Source: Gracilaria domingensis (taxonomy: Eukaryota; Rhodophyta; Florideophyceae; Gracilariales; Gracilariaceae). Taken from it: a stretch of DNA of 64,000 nucleotides. Location of the stretch: positions 70,816 through 134,815 of the forward strand of contig VCMS01000228.1 in the NCBI GenBank assembly GCA_022539475.1, read 5' to 3'. Made by a program: the position numbers and the translations under genes. Under the pieces are notes generated by a model. That model saw nothing but the letters and a program-made list of their open reading frames with translations. It was not told the origin of the DNA and ran no database searches. Positions 1 to 9,540 of this stretch are shown here, piece after piece. How positions within the stretch are numbered: the first letter of the stretch is position 1; the number at the start of each line of letters is the position of its first letter.

Positions 1-1
1 G

Positions 2-547
2 CCTGCGAACTCTAAGAGAACTTCGCCCTCAAAGACAGGCCTTCCGCCGAAAGGAGCCTTCTCCTGGGACCCTCTGGACTCAGAGGACTTAGGGTTTTTG
101 CGAAAGGCATGGGAGGAGCGCAAGTCCCGCCTGTCTCGTTCAACACGTCCTTCGTTCAGGTCGGTCCCGGTTAAATCAAAACCATTGGTTTCGGCTCCTA
201 AACCTGTCAACCTTGATGCCCCAAGTCATATTGATGACGGCTCGAAATCCTTAAGTGCGGCTGAGTCTGACGAAGTTGTCTTCGTGGCGAGAGGTGAAGG
301 TGGGTTAGAGAACGGAGTGGGCAATCCGTATTCATCAGAGACCAAGAAGAAGAAGAAACGCAAGCGATCGGAAGATGAAGTTCGGGAAGGCAAGAAGAAG
401 AAGAAGAAAAAGAAGAAGCACAACAGGGACGAGTTTGGTGAAGGAGACTCGAGCAGGGCTGGGGGGGATGGTGACGATAATCGGAAGGTTGGGAAGTTCA
501 AGATTAAGTTCAACGGAGCGTTAGCTCACGTTGCTCGAAGTGAGTAG
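2..547 (+). CDS. C-terminal part of a Lys-rich, nuclear-type protein of unknown function (5' end outside window)
   Basis: The reading frame is open from the left edge of the window to TAG at 545-547, so this is the 3' part of a longer gene of about 181 visible codons. No ATG lies in frame near the left edge, so the start is outside. The protein is hydrophilic and low-complexity: Ser/Pro/Lys-rich first, then a Ser/Asp/Glu-rich part. After that come two runs of Lys/Arg (bases 340-420) that look like nuclear localisation signals, then an acidic Gly/Asp stretch. It ends in a short tail with the pattern KVGKFKIKF. No domain is recognised. The basic runs suggest a nuclear or nucleolar protein; this is inference from composition only. 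Confidence 0.6.
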   Translation, partial: PANSKRTSPSKTGLPPKGAFSWDPLDSEDLGFLRKAWEERKSRLSRSTRPSFRSVPVKSKPLVSAPKPVNLDAPSHIDDGSKSLSAAESDEVVFVARGEGGLENGVGNPYSSETKKKKKRKRSEDEVREGKKKKKKKKKHNRDEFGEGDSSRAGGDGDDNRKVGKFKIKFNGALAHVARSE

Positions 548-747
548 CGTTTTCTGTTGGATCAATCTGAAGGAGGCCACAATGCAGAGCGCAGCCGAGG
601 CTTATTGTACTTTTGCTCCATCGTACCAATAGTGATGATTAGAATGATGAGTTTTTCTCACTTGTAAATAAGAAATGACTAAGATACAAAGTTTCGTCTC
701 TGAAGCCGACCACCACCACCGCCGTCATTAGGATAAATGGTCAACAG

Positions 748-1019
748 TCAGCATGTGACGGCTGCGTAATGTGAAATCTCTGAAAGAGGGTGCTGCTCCC
801 ATATAATTTTTTCTGCGCCATTCCATGCCAGTGAGCTGTGCGTGAGATAGAGTTTTTGAAGGTAAGGACAAAATAGCTATCGTTATCCCTTCGATACCGT
901 TGGTACGACTGGAGCTGCCGCGCTTCATCGAGCACTCTTTGAGAAGAAACGACATATCTCGCAGCATCAGCATGATGATGATGATAATCAGCATGGTCAT
1001 CGTGATGATACAAGGGCAT
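748..1019 (-). CDS. possible small two-exon protein, His-rich N terminus (tentative)
   Basis: On the minus strand an ATG at 1019 opens a frame that runs to a possible donor at 897/898 (CG|GTATCG). A possible acceptor lies at 835/836 (CACAG|CTC). Joining 898-1019 to 748-835 removes a 62-nt intron, close in size to the 66-nt intron of the gene at 6241-7101, and gives 69 codons. The N terminus is His/Asp-rich and derives from a GATGATG-type simple repeat; the remainder looks like amphipathic helix. No family is recognised. The splice is a reading by eye and the object could be non-coding. Confidence 0.22.
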
Positions 1020-1156
1020 ATCGAGAGCCTAAGAAGCGAATCTACCGCAACGCGGCTTGGCCTAGCGGGCCAAGTCGCATTGTGGGAAGCATTCAGATTC
1101 GGTTCTTAGGCTAGTTGGTAGCCAACTTCACAACGTTAGACAGCCCTCCATTTGAC

Positions 1157-1191
1157 ATTCCGTAAGGCATCATCATGATGCCTTACGGAAT
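1157..1191. repeat. near-perfect inverted repeat (17-bp arms, 1-nt centre)
   Basis: Bases 1157-1173 are the exact reverse complement of 1175-1191, separated by one base. With two mismatches the symmetry extends outward to about 28 bp per arm. It could fold as a very stable hairpin. It lies in a gene-free stretch. Confidence 0.8.
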
Positions 1192-1278
1192 ATCAAGTGG
1201 AAGAGCAGTGTGATGAACAGACAATGATCATCCGTGATGGCATGACACCATGTTCTGGAACCAACCGTACAAAATAGC

Positions 1279-1367
1279 ACATGATGATCATGTGCATAAT
1301 GTTTATGTACTGTACATGATGATCATGTGCATAATGTTTATGTACTGTACATGATGATCATGTGCTA
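1279..1367. repeat. tandem repeat, 35-bp unit, about 2.5 copies
   Basis: Two exact copies (1279-1313, 1314-1348) and a partial third (from 1349) of a 35-bp unit. Each unit contains the palindrome ACATGAT-G-ATCATGT, so the array is a string of potential short hairpins. No spacers are present, so this is not a CRISPR array. The rest of 548-1993 holds a 17-bp tandem doublet near 1657-1691 and otherwise nothing recognised. Confidence 0.85.
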
Positions 1368-1993
1368 TGCTTATCGACGTCACATTCAGTAGTCAATATT
1401 CCCATTGAAGGGTTTTCTAGAGATGACGATCTAGACGTAATTGAATGGGACAGAAAAGAGTCGCATACCTATCCATGTGCACGGTATTCGCTTGCCTGAT
1501 TCCATTCCTGAACGTGTCCTCTTGTCTCCTCTTGTCCCACAATACACGCCAAACGAGCCGCTGACACCTTCAGTATAGGTTTCTGGTTCGAGTTCTTGCC
1601 AGCATCGATACAAAGAGGGTACATGTACATATCTAGCGTACAGCATCAATTGTACGATATGTACTCTTCAACGATATGTACCCTTCAACGACAAATTGGA
1701 GTTAACCCTCGCCACCACCTACTCGGTAATTGAAGAACGTCTACATAATCAGGGAACGTCCTGTTCAGGAAACAATCCTCTTGAGTACAGATTGCTAGTG
1801 TTGCTCTTGGTATGATTTATGATGAACTCTACTTGTAGGTACACAACAGCCCCGACAAGACCTTTTAAGTCGTCGTCAACCCATGATGAACTCAGGCCTT
1901 CACGACTACCTTCGTATGAGGCAAAAAATCGAAGGTAAGCTCGTATCCCGCCGCATGCAAGGCATGAACAAATGATGCGGCGAAGGAAACAAA

Positions 1994-4762
1994 TCATCGC
2001 AGTTGGTTTGTCTCTCGCATTCTTTCCAATTGACGAGCCTGTGCTCTCACGGATCCTCCAGAGCGCTCTCCCATGATGTCGTGGTGCATGGCGGGCAGCT
2101 CATTGAGCCACCGCTTTAAGACATTCCGGTCACTATGACCAGCCCTGATCCACGGGTGTCTCAGAAGCTCCGATGCTGGTGGCCTCCCTTTAGCATCGTG
2201 GACCGTGCAAAGACGAATGAAGTCAGCCAGTTCTGGCGAAACACATCCCTCGACAAAAGATACAGGCCGAGTATGTTCCAAAAAATTAACAATCTCGAAG
2301 AACTGATGAAGACTGGCAAACGGAGGCTTTCCAAGTACACCTTCGATGACCACCATTCCCAGACCCCAGATATCGCTCGCATACGTATATTTGCTCCCGT
2401 TAAGCCTCTCCGGCGACATGTACTGAAATGTTCCAACGAAAGTCTCCGTTTCAGATGTGCTTCCCTCCCCAATGCTGTTACAGTTTGCGTTCCTTTCCTT
2501 CAGATCTCTGGCCAATCCAAAGTCACCGAGTTTGGCGCGACCAACTTTGGAGGACATCAGAATGTTTGCCGTCTTAACGTCACGATGCAAGACGTGATTT
2601 TCATGAAGGAACCGAAGGCCGAGTAGGCAGTGTTCGGTTATTTTGCGTAGCACTGGTTCAGGTATCTTTCCGTACTGGGAGACCACATCGCTTAAGGAAC
2701 CGCGGTCCATATACTCAAGGACAATATGAACCCCATTCATGCCGTCGTAGAACGCTCCGTGTGACCGCACTAGAAATCTGCTCTCGTGGCTGATGAGTGT
2801 CGTCAATTCTTTCTTAAGCTCTTCTCGTTTCTTCTCATCAAATGCGTTTATTCTCTTCACAGCAACAAACTTTTTTGTCGGCTCATGCCTTGCGAGATAC
2901 ACAGAACCAGTTATACCTCTCCCGAGTGTGCCGCTTCCACGAAAAGTACGTACGCGTGTGAACTCATCCAGACTTCTAACAATGATGAGATTTCTGCTTG
3001 AGGTGGGAACCCCGTCGTTGTCCATGCCGTTGGACACTTTCCGAACGAGCTTTTCAGGTGTTCCTTCCAGTCCGTTCAGCGATATGACAAATCCCCCGTC
3101 TACGTAGGCATCCTCAATCTGCAGTATGAAACTGTCTTCCGCGAATCCGGTACTTGGGGTACTGGGTCTGTGGAGCGTACTATTGACTTTCCGGATCGTT
3201 CGAGTTTGCGAACTAATGGGCTCGACGTATTCGGGTAGAAGAAGCTCTTGGTCAGCCTCTGTGAGGTGATTCAAAACCTCAACGTCAGTTCCATCTGCAA
3301 TTTTAGGAGAGAATGCCTTCCACACACCATTTTGCGGTTTGGGAAGGGATCGCTTCACTTGATCTGCGTCACTGAACGCAGAAGGCGACGATCTTGATCC
3401 CTGCTTTGATGAAGGAGGTTGACTGGTACGCACTGGGCTTTGACCAGGTACATTTGCTTGGGTTCCATGCCTAGGTGTTTCCTGTCCCACGAGTCCAGCG
3501 TACACGATGCTGTCATCTCTGATAGCTCGACGTTCTCCTGATGAATTCCTTACACTCTTGAAGGAAACATTCGTAGAATTGCTATTCGTCGAAGTAGGAA
3601 TCTTGAGAAGAGGTAAATTTAAACGCATCCGACGCTTCAAAGAAGAGCTTCGCTTGCCAGGAGTGGACTGGCTCCTTCCTAGCGCCATAGCCGGCTCTCT
3701 TTCGCGCGCGGGACATGCATCGTCTGCTGATGAACGCGGTCCAGCGGTCGCGTCAAAGTCCAGAACTTGTCCTGCCGATGAAGAACGTTGGCTGAGGCTT
3801 TGTTTTTGAATGTCTTCCTTCTTTTTTTGTGGGACAGTTATTCTTCCTTGTGGCGATAAAGAACTAGATATTCTTTGAACATGAGATCTCGGCGCCGAAA
3901 GGCTGCTCGCTGCGCGAGGCTGCGCTGAACCGCGGGGTGCAACCCGAGGCTCCGCCTTGGTCGCAAGCGTATGCCCTGCACTCTGCGGCACAGACGCGCG
4001 AGCAGAGCGCTTGGAATTGTCTTCACGGCGAAAGAGATGGTCCACGCTTGACATGACCCGACTCGTGCGCGGGCGACGGAGTGGGTTGGAAGTTCTGCTC
4101 GTCTTCGAACGCTCATTGGGGGTGCTTCGTGAGGAGATGGAATCGGCAGACTGCGACGTAGAAGTGATTGTAGTGTAAGCAGCGTCGGGTTGAATCTTCG
4201 CGGAGAGGGTAGTATGAGCAAGAGCTTCACGGGCTGCAGCAGTGGAGTTGGACGAACGGGTAGGAGGGAGAGAATCTGAATCCGGTTGTGACGGTTGGAA
4301 GCGGAAGTTGAGCGAACGCGATGAGTGTTCAAGAAGGTTGTTTATTCTGTGGCTGCGGACACCACGGCGCGAGAAACGACCCTCAGACACGGGCGAATCT
4401 TTGGGAGATCGATCGGGAAGCGCGTCTCGACGGGCGGTTGGGAGAGGCGCAGACGATTGCGACGACTCTGAGCGCGGGTCGGACAGGCGGTCGTTGGAGC
4501 GGCGGAGTCGGAGCAAGTGACGGCTGGCATGGCGGGACTCGGGGGGGGAGAAAGAACTGGTGGAAAGCGGCTCGGCGGAGGGCGACGAGAAGGTGAGCTT
4601 GGAGGTGGAGGCGGCGAGGAGAAAGTCGGTGGAGTCGACCTTGAGGGCGGTGGTCTCGGCGGAGACGCGGTGCTGCGAGTTGGCGGTGGAGAAGGAGTCC
4701 TCGGAGGTGCGCGGGGAGCGGGTCTTGGAGCGAAGGCTGTGGACGAGGTCTGAGAGGCCCAT
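1994..4762 (-). CDS. Ser/Thr protein kinase, MAPKK (STE7)-like, with long disordered N terminus
   Basis: 922 aa starting at the ATG on 4762 (MGLSDLVHSLRS). An upstream open frame reaches 5077 but is GC-rich promoter sequence and was left out. Residues 1 to about 600 are Ser/Arg/Pro-rich and predicted disordered. The kinase domain spans about 606-873. It has glycine loop GRGITGSVYLA, catalytic Lys in VAVK (about 636), HRDVKTANIL (about 726), DFGLA (about 747), YMSPERL as the APE-type element, and a conserved Arg in KGRPPASELL. The HRDVKTANIL and YMSPERL signatures resemble MAP kinase kinases. The loop between DFG and SPE is unusually long (about 36 residues) and rich in Ser/Thr, so it may be a regulated activation loop. 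A MEKK or another STE kinase cannot be excluded. It is divergent from the LYR gene at 5275. Confidence 0.9.
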   Translation of the reverse strand: MGLSDLVHSLRSKTRSPRTSEDSFSTANSQHRVSAETTALKVDSTDFLLAASTSKLTFSSPSAEPLSTSSFSPPESRHASRHLLRLRRSNDRLSDPRSESSQSSAPLPTARRDALPDRSPKDSPVSEGRFSRRGVRSHRINNLLEHSSRSLNFRFQPSQPDSDSLPPTRSSNSTAAAREALAHTTLSAKIQPDAAYTTITSTSQSADSISSRSTPNERSKTSRTSNPLRRPRTSRVMSSVDHLFRREDNSKRSARASVPQSAGHTLATKAEPRVAPRGSAQPRAASSLSAPRSHVQRISSSLSPQGRITVPQKKKEDIQKQSLSQRSSSAGQVLDFDATAGPRSSADDACPAREREPAMALGRSQSTPGKRSSSLKRRMRLNLPLLKIPTSTNSNSTNVSFKSVRNSSGERRAIRDDSIVYAGLVGQETPRHGTQANVPGQSPVRTSQPPSSKQGSRSSPSAFSDADQVKRSLPKPQNGVWKAFSPKIADGTDVEVLNHLTEADQELLLPEYVEPISSQTRTIRKVNSTLHRPSTPSTGFAEDSFILQIEDAYVDGGFVISLNGLEGTPEKLVRKVSNGMDNDGVPTSSRNLIIVRSLDEFTRVRTFRGSGTLGRGITGSVYLARHEPTKKFVAVKRINAFDEKKREELKKELTTLISHESRFLVRSHGAFYDGMNGVHIVLEYMDRGSLSDVVSQYGKIPEPVLRKITEHCLLGLRFLHENHVLHRDVKTANILMSSKVGRAKLGDFGLARDLKERNANCNSIGEGSTSETETFVGTFQYMSPERLNGSKYTYASDIWGLGMVVIEGVLGKPPFASLHQFFEIVNFLEHTRPVSFVEGCVSPELADFIRLCTVHDAKGRPPASELLRHPWIRAGHSDRNVLKRWLNELPAMHHDIMGERSGGSVRAQARQLERMRETNQLR

Positions 4763-5274
4763 GGCGGGGAGGGGAAGCGACGGGGGAGGGTGGGGGGGGG
4801 ACGTGGGGGATGCGAGGGAGCGGGACGGAATGGGAGTTGAGGGACGAAGAGAGGGGGCGGTAACTGGCGGAAGTATTAAACAGTGCGTCGCGTAGCAACA
4901 CGCGTCGGAGCGGAGCGCGCTGTGCCATTTGTGCGGCGACAGGTGGACCGCGGGCGGTCCGCGCCGGCACGCGTGCGCGCACCGCGGGGCGCGGCGCGCG
5001 CGACGCGGCGCGCGCGACGCGGCGCGCGGGGATCTCGCGTGCGCGCGGCGCGGCCGCTGATCGCTGATCGCGCGCACTGTATGTTTGGCGCTGTGCGTGG
5101 CGCGCAGATGTGCTCAAAGCGGTGCGGCGCGGCGCTTTGCGCTGCTGGACGCGCGCGCCGCGCCCGCCGCTTGTGTCGGCCGCGCCTCCTTGTTGGCCCC
5201 CCCCTCCGCCGCGAGAAGGCAGCGCGCGGTAAAGATAGGCGCCAAGGTACCGGCGGTAGATAGCGCGCGCCCGA
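4763..5274. promoter_or_regulatory. GC-rich bidirectional promoter between kinase and LYR gene
   Basis: 512 bp between the two divergent start codons, extremely rich in CGCG/GCGC (densest at about 4960-5270), unlike the rest of the window. It contains TTTGGCGC at 5084-5091, matching the E2F consensus TTTSSCGC. Long open frames here on both strands arise only from the lack of AT-rich stop codons. Confidence 0.5.
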
Positions 5275-5729
5275 ATGCCCGCCGCCGCGCCGCCCTCCGC
5301 GCGCGTGCTCGCCTTGTACCGCGCGCTGCTGCGCGCTGTGCGCCATTACCCTAGCACCAAGAGAGATGCGCTGGCGCAAGCCATCCGAGAAGGTGCGTTG
5401 CTCGTCGGCTAATTTGGCGCGATGCGATCCCAACCGTCAGGTGTTAGCTTTTACGTGCGCTTGAGCTCAGCTTCCCGCCGCCACGAACGCAACTTATCGA
5501 GACGACACCAAATGACCGCCGGATAACCACCGATCTTCATCTCTCGTAACCTAACCGCCTTCGCCCTCATGCTCATCTTACCGTAGACTTCAGGGAGAAG
5601 CGCACTATTTCCGGAACACAGCTCGAGAAAGCTCTGTGGCTAGGTCAAATGGAGCTGCAGCGCTTACAAAAATGGGTCCCGACCAGCAAACAGATGGTCG
5701 ACGGCAAGGACATGGACATCAAACTGTAG
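5275..5729 (+). CDS. LYR-motif (complex1_LYR) small protein, two exons
   Basis: Exon 1 is 5275-5392 and exon 2 is 5587-5729. The 194-nt intron runs from GTGCGT to CCGTAG and carries a CTAAC-like branch site. The product is 86 aa. After a short Ala/Pro lead it reads VLALYRALLRAVRHYP, the LYR tripeptide at the start of helix 1, followed by a basic helix and IREDFREKR, the typical F element of the family. It ends with a helix containing EKALWLGQMELQRLQKW. LYR proteins are small helical factors, mostly mitochondrial. They bind acyl carrier protein and help build Fe-S proteins or respiratory complexes. The exact member (ISD11, SDHAF, LYRM2/5-like) cannot be told. Confidence 0.85.
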
Positions 5730-6240
5730 AGAAACTCACGCCTCTTCCACACAATCTGCTGTGCTTCCGAGAAGCCACTGCCAACATCACATGTGACCCG
5801 CGTAAACAAAATGTTCCCGACTGTTGCCCTCCTTACCCAATTAACCCCTTGCCACAAATCTCACATTCAGATTGCGACAAGCGGCACGTTTACGTACAGA
5901 TGTCGTGTGCGTGTTCTGAATCCCTTTTTTAACTGACGTCAATGCGCACCAGAAAAGCCTCGGTACGTGCCGCCTGCGGGCGTGACGGCTACAGTACCAG
6001 CATGTGCGCTATACCTTCATCGTGCGTCAACTTGAACATAAACACAAGGTCGCCTGGCGTGTCCTCGTCATTTCGCTTTCGCGGAAAACGCTTTGTCGTC
6101 CAGCCCTTCCCACGCTTCGAAACCGCCTTCATTTGCGACCGAATCAATCACCTTCGACGTCGCCATGAGCGACGACTGTCATCATGATCATCCCCGCCTT
6201 TCTATGATTTATCAACCTGACACTCTTAATATCCTCATCC
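5730..6240. other. convergent intergenic region
   Basis: Space between the tail ends of the LYR gene and the charged-protein gene. Open frames here are short and overlap the LYR second exon in another frame. Nothing else recognised. Confidence 0.5.
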
Positions 6241-7101
6241 TTAACCAGACCCCAGCGGAAACACAGTTCCGTTTTTTGGAAACGAACGCACCTTCCTCGA
6301 AGAAAAGTCACCACGAGACGCGTGAAACTCTGCTTTTCCGCTGTCAGACTTCCGCACTCGCCCAGCCTTGAGCGTTTCCTCAGTCAGATGCGCCGGTAGT
6401 TCATGTTGTTTTCGCTTGTCTCGCCTCAAGTTCTTTTGTCGGCTTCGTTTTTTCTTTTTCTTATGCTTAAACATCGCTTGTGTATCCTGTCTCTTTTCGC
6501 CGTTATTGAATTCGTACCTCTTTCCGTGTGAGTTCGCATCCGCGTCCTCTACTGACACAAAGCCCTTTGACCAGCACTGAAATTCGGCATCTTGCTCTTC
6601 AGTCATTCGACGCAATACGTCGTCTCCCCATTCACCATCACTGTCAGAGTCCCCTTTTTCTTTGCGTTCTGTAACTGCAGTCTGCTCACTCTCTTGGGTT
6701 TGACCACGAAGACGAGATTGCAAAGAACCTTTCTCTATTGCTTGTTTTGATTCGATCTTGCGGTCCCTTCTAAGCCTTTTTCCAACGGCTCTTGCCCTGG
6801 ACTCTACTTCCTCGTCATCACTGCTTTCAATATTGTGGTCGTCCTTGTTTTCAGCCGCGTAAGCTTGTCTTTTTAGGGCGTTCCCCAGCCTCCGGTTCGC
6901 CTCACTAAGCCCATGAGTGCTTCCGCCATGCACCGCCTGATTGGGATTTGCACCAACTCCAAGTCTGGTACGAAAAAGTCATGTTAGAAAAGAGCAAAGT
7001 TTAAACAAGACCAAGAATGCGGCCACGTACCGTGCAGGTCGGGGAATATACTTCTCAGGAGGCTCCTCATCTTCGGACGAACTGTCGTCATGCTGAGCCA
7101 T
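6241..7101 (-). CDS. highly charged nuclear/nucleolar-type protein, two exons
   Basis: Exon 1 is 7031-7101 (ATG at 7101) and exon 2 is 6241-6964 (TAA at 6241-6243). The 66-nt intron has GTACGT and ACCAG ends. The product is 264 aa. The N terminus is acidic (SSSEDEE) followed by KYIPRPARLGVGANPN, which looks like a conserved short motif. The middle is Glu/Asp/Lys/Arg-rich, and there is a basic KHKKKKKRSRQKN segment (about 6440-6475) suited to nuclear or nucleolar import. No enzymatic domain is seen. Ribosome-biogenesis or splicing accessory proteins often look like this, but no family is named with confidence. Confidence 0.75.
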
Positions 7102-7874
7102 GAAGGCTCTGACTGTGGCAAGTGCACTTCCATCATGTTCGAACTCCGCCATGTCTATCTATTCGTGTCTAGGAAGCGCATTCGAAGTACTGCGCCGTCG
7201 TTTTACAGCGCTAGAGGCGGTTGTCGACCAAATTGTCGTCGTCGTTCGCAGGTCCAAAATTTTGGCGTTCAAAATATGGACCGGGGTGGGCTGTGGCAAA
7301 GGCGACAATCACGACCAGCAATTCGCTCAAAGGCCCGAAATTTTTATTTAGAACAGTATTTAGAACAACGAATCAGGAGGTCCAAGGCTTGGACTCCAAG
7401 CTGGATGGGGTCTTCAAGACCAACGCACAGCGTTTACCTTTGTTTTTTTGTCTCGTAGAAAACGACGCCTCTGTGGCTCTCGGATGTGAGGATTACTGCA
7501 CTCCATACCAAACACAGACTCCGCAGGAAGAGATGAGAAAGGATAGGAGCAGAAACTTCAAATTAGGGCGACCCTCTCACGCTACCGTAGTCTCAGACTG
7601 TCGTAGCGTGCGAAGCTTGCTCCGTGGGACTCCTCAGAAATCCTCTCAAAAACATTTACCTGCTGATATTTTTTCTGCCGCGCAACCCTTTGAGAGGACT
7701 ACTATGATACGGTAGATACGATAGCAGTAGCATGCGCCTTTTGCTTGCGAGCTCCGCAAATCCGGCCTACTCTCCTCAGAATCCAGAGTATCAACACAGG
7801 TTTTGAATCCATGTCCTTCCCGCTTAGTTGGGAACTGGAAGTAAAGTCAAAGTCGTGAACAGTCCCGCCAGATT
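7102..7874. promoter_or_regulatory. divergent intergenic region upstream of the oxygenase gene
   Basis: 773 bp between two divergent starts. An open frame of 164 codons (7221-7715) has no recognisable domain and is judged fortuitous or leader sequence. A 7-bp inverted repeat (CACGCTA / TAGCGTG) lies at about 7579-7611. No clear TATA box. Confidence 0.35.
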
Positions 7875-8879
7875 ATGACACAAAACGCCGAAATCCCCGT
7901 CATCAACATTGCTCCTCTCTTTGATGAGTCAGCGGAAAATTTGTCATATCAAGATGAGGTGGGTGAACAGCTCAAGCATGCCTTTGAACAAACTGGCTTA
8001 GCATATTTGTGTTTCAGCGGAGAAAGTCGAGATCTTTTTGAAGGAGCCATTGCTCCTGCGATGCAGTCACTTCGGACATTCTTTCGCCAACCTGCTTCTT
8101 TTAAAGACCTTTCAGTTTGCACACATTTGTCTCCGGGCGTTAGCCGCGGTTATCTCGCCCCAGCAGCCGAGTCTGGGTCAGATGCGCTGGAATGGAAAGA
8201 GGGATATAGTTGGTCATGTGAATGGCATAACGACGAGAAACCATCAAATTGTTTCGAAGCATACAATATATGGCCACCAAACGGTGCCAGCATGCGGCAA
8301 AACCTCACACAAGCATTCGATTTCATGCACAAAGTTACTAAACTGTTAAGTCGAACGATTGCGAAAGTTCTGAACGATTCATCTCTACCTAATCTTGAGT
8401 CTTTATGCGATGCGGGCAAGTCTTTGTCGCTCATGCGAGCCTTTCATTACTTTGAAAAAGATGAAAGTCGAATTGCAACAGGATCCAGCTCTCACACGGA
8501 TTGGGGCTTCATGACACTGGTTAGGCAGGAAGACGGAACAGAAAGTGCGTTACAAGTTCATCTGGATGGTGCGTGGAAGGACATTCCACCCCTCCCAAAC
8601 ACACTTGTTGTGAACTGTTCGGACTTTCTATCGTTGCTCACAAGGGGACGTTTACGTAGTCCGCAGCACAGAGTTGAGCTAACAAGCACAGAACGGACGA
8701 GCTTGGTTTTCTTCCAATATCCGGGTTACAATACCTCTATGCCAGAAGAAAACTACGTTGAGGGATTGAGCTTATTGAAAGACCAGAGCACCAGAGGAAA
8801 TGGACGAATGCTGTTGACGAAAAACAAGCGCTTCGGGGATTTTATCATTGAGAAGTGGGCACAAGTCAGTCGGATGTAG
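7875..8879 (+). CDS. 2-oxoglutarate/Fe(II)-dependent oxygenase, isopenicillin-N-synthase-like
   Basis: 334 aa, the usual size for this family, starting at ATG 7875. The N-terminal half matches the DIOX_N type (IPVINIAPLF at residues 7-16, then GLAYLCF). The C-terminal jelly roll carries the iron triad His207-x-Asp209 (SSHTDWG) and His265 (SPQHRV), and the 2OG-binding Arg274 in RTSLVFF. All ligands are intact, so it should be active. Members hydroxylate or desaturate small molecules such as hormones, flavonoids and antibiotics; the substrate cannot be read from sequence. Its 3' end overlaps the convergent gene at 8866 by 14 nt. Confidence 0.9.
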   Translation: MTQNAEIPVINIAPLFDESAENLSYQDEVGEQLKHAFEQTGLAYLCFSGESRDLFEGAIAPAMQSLRTFFRQPASFKDLSVCTHLSPGVSRGYLAPAAESGSDALEWKEGYSWSCEWHNDEKPSNCFEAYNIWPPNGASMRQNLTQAFDFMHKVTKLLSRTIAKVLNDSSLPNLESLCDAGKSLSLMRAFHYFEKDESRIATGSSSHTDWGFMTLVRQEDGTESALQVHLDGAWKDIPPLPNTLVVNCSDFLSLLTRGRLRSPQHRVELTSTERTSLVFFQYPGYNTSMPEENYVEGLSLLKDQSTRGNGRMLLTKNKRFGDFIIEKWAQVSRM

Positions 8880-9540
8880 AGATTACAGGGAATGGAGCTC
8901 GCAAAGGGACAACCGTAAGCCATCTTGCAGTTCGGCGTGACAGAATGCACATGAAGCAAGGAGGGTTTGGGATGTTCTCGTGCTTCTGTAACTTGAGTAC
9001 TCTGCGCGATAACTTGCGTAATACACGCCAGCGCCATACAAAATTCGCAGGTCTCCCTGGTCGATGTTCGAACGGAATTTGTAAGCTTTCACGAACAGAT
9101 ATGACTTCGAGTTTGACATCAGGTATTTCTGACAGACGTTTTGCCCAAGCCGATTTGTATGATACTGTGATTCTGTCTCCAACTTCGAGAACAATACCTT
9201 CGTAACTAACCGGAGGCTTTGCGAATGGGTGTGGCGCGGCAGGATAAAATCCAATGAGCTCACCTCTCACTATTTTGTTATTTCCAAGACGATGTGGGAT
9301 GTCTTCCTGCACTCCACGTGAGTTTGCAACGTCTCCAACGTTCATCATAGTGCGTGAGAAGTTTGGCTGCGCGTTGCGAACAGGAACAAGGGCTACCAAA
9401 ATATTGGGAAGTCCTTCTCTGTTGATCACAATTGGGGCAAATGCTCCAATCTTTGCCAAGAAGTTCGCTAAGAGGAGTAGCAAGGCGAGGAAAAGTGCCT
9501 TAGACAAAACGTCGAGGTATAAAACGACCCATTTTTCCAT
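8866..9540 (-). CDS. single-pass membrane protein of unknown function
   Basis: 224 aa from ATG at 9540. Residues about 9-32 form a strong hydrophobic segment (LSKALFLALLLLLANFLAKI), either a signal anchor or a cleaved signal peptide. The remainder is a mixed domain with a GELIGFYPAAPHPF segment and a VSYEGIVLEVGDRITV strand-like stretch, then a basic tail. No family recognised. The last 14 nt overlap the 3' end of the oxygenase gene on the other strand, so the true end could be altered by splicing. It may be organellar or secretory; this is not resolved. Confidence 0.6.
   Translation of the reverse strand: MEKWVVLYLDVLSKALFLALLLLLANFLAKIGAFAPIVINREGLPNILVALVPVRNAQPNFSRTMMNVGDVANSRGVQEDIPHRLGNNKIVRGELIGFYPAAPHPFAKPPVSYEGIVLEVGDRITVSYKSAWAKRLSEIPDVKLEVISVRESLQIPFEHRPGRPANFVWRWRVLRKLSRRVLKLQKHENIPNPPCFMCILSRRTARWLTVVPLRAPFPVISTSD

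Noticed and set aside
1279-1367. CRISPR-like repeat array
   Set aside because: Units are directly adjacent without spacers and the genome is eukaryotic.
4876-5433. 185-codon minus-strand frame and long kinase N-terminal extension
   Set aside because: Same composition effect in the bidirectional promoter; the kinase has a better ATG at 4762 and the LYR exon lies on the other strand.
7221-7715. 164-codon frame before the oxygenase gene
   Set aside because: No recognisable protein features and located in the divergent promoter region; could be leader.
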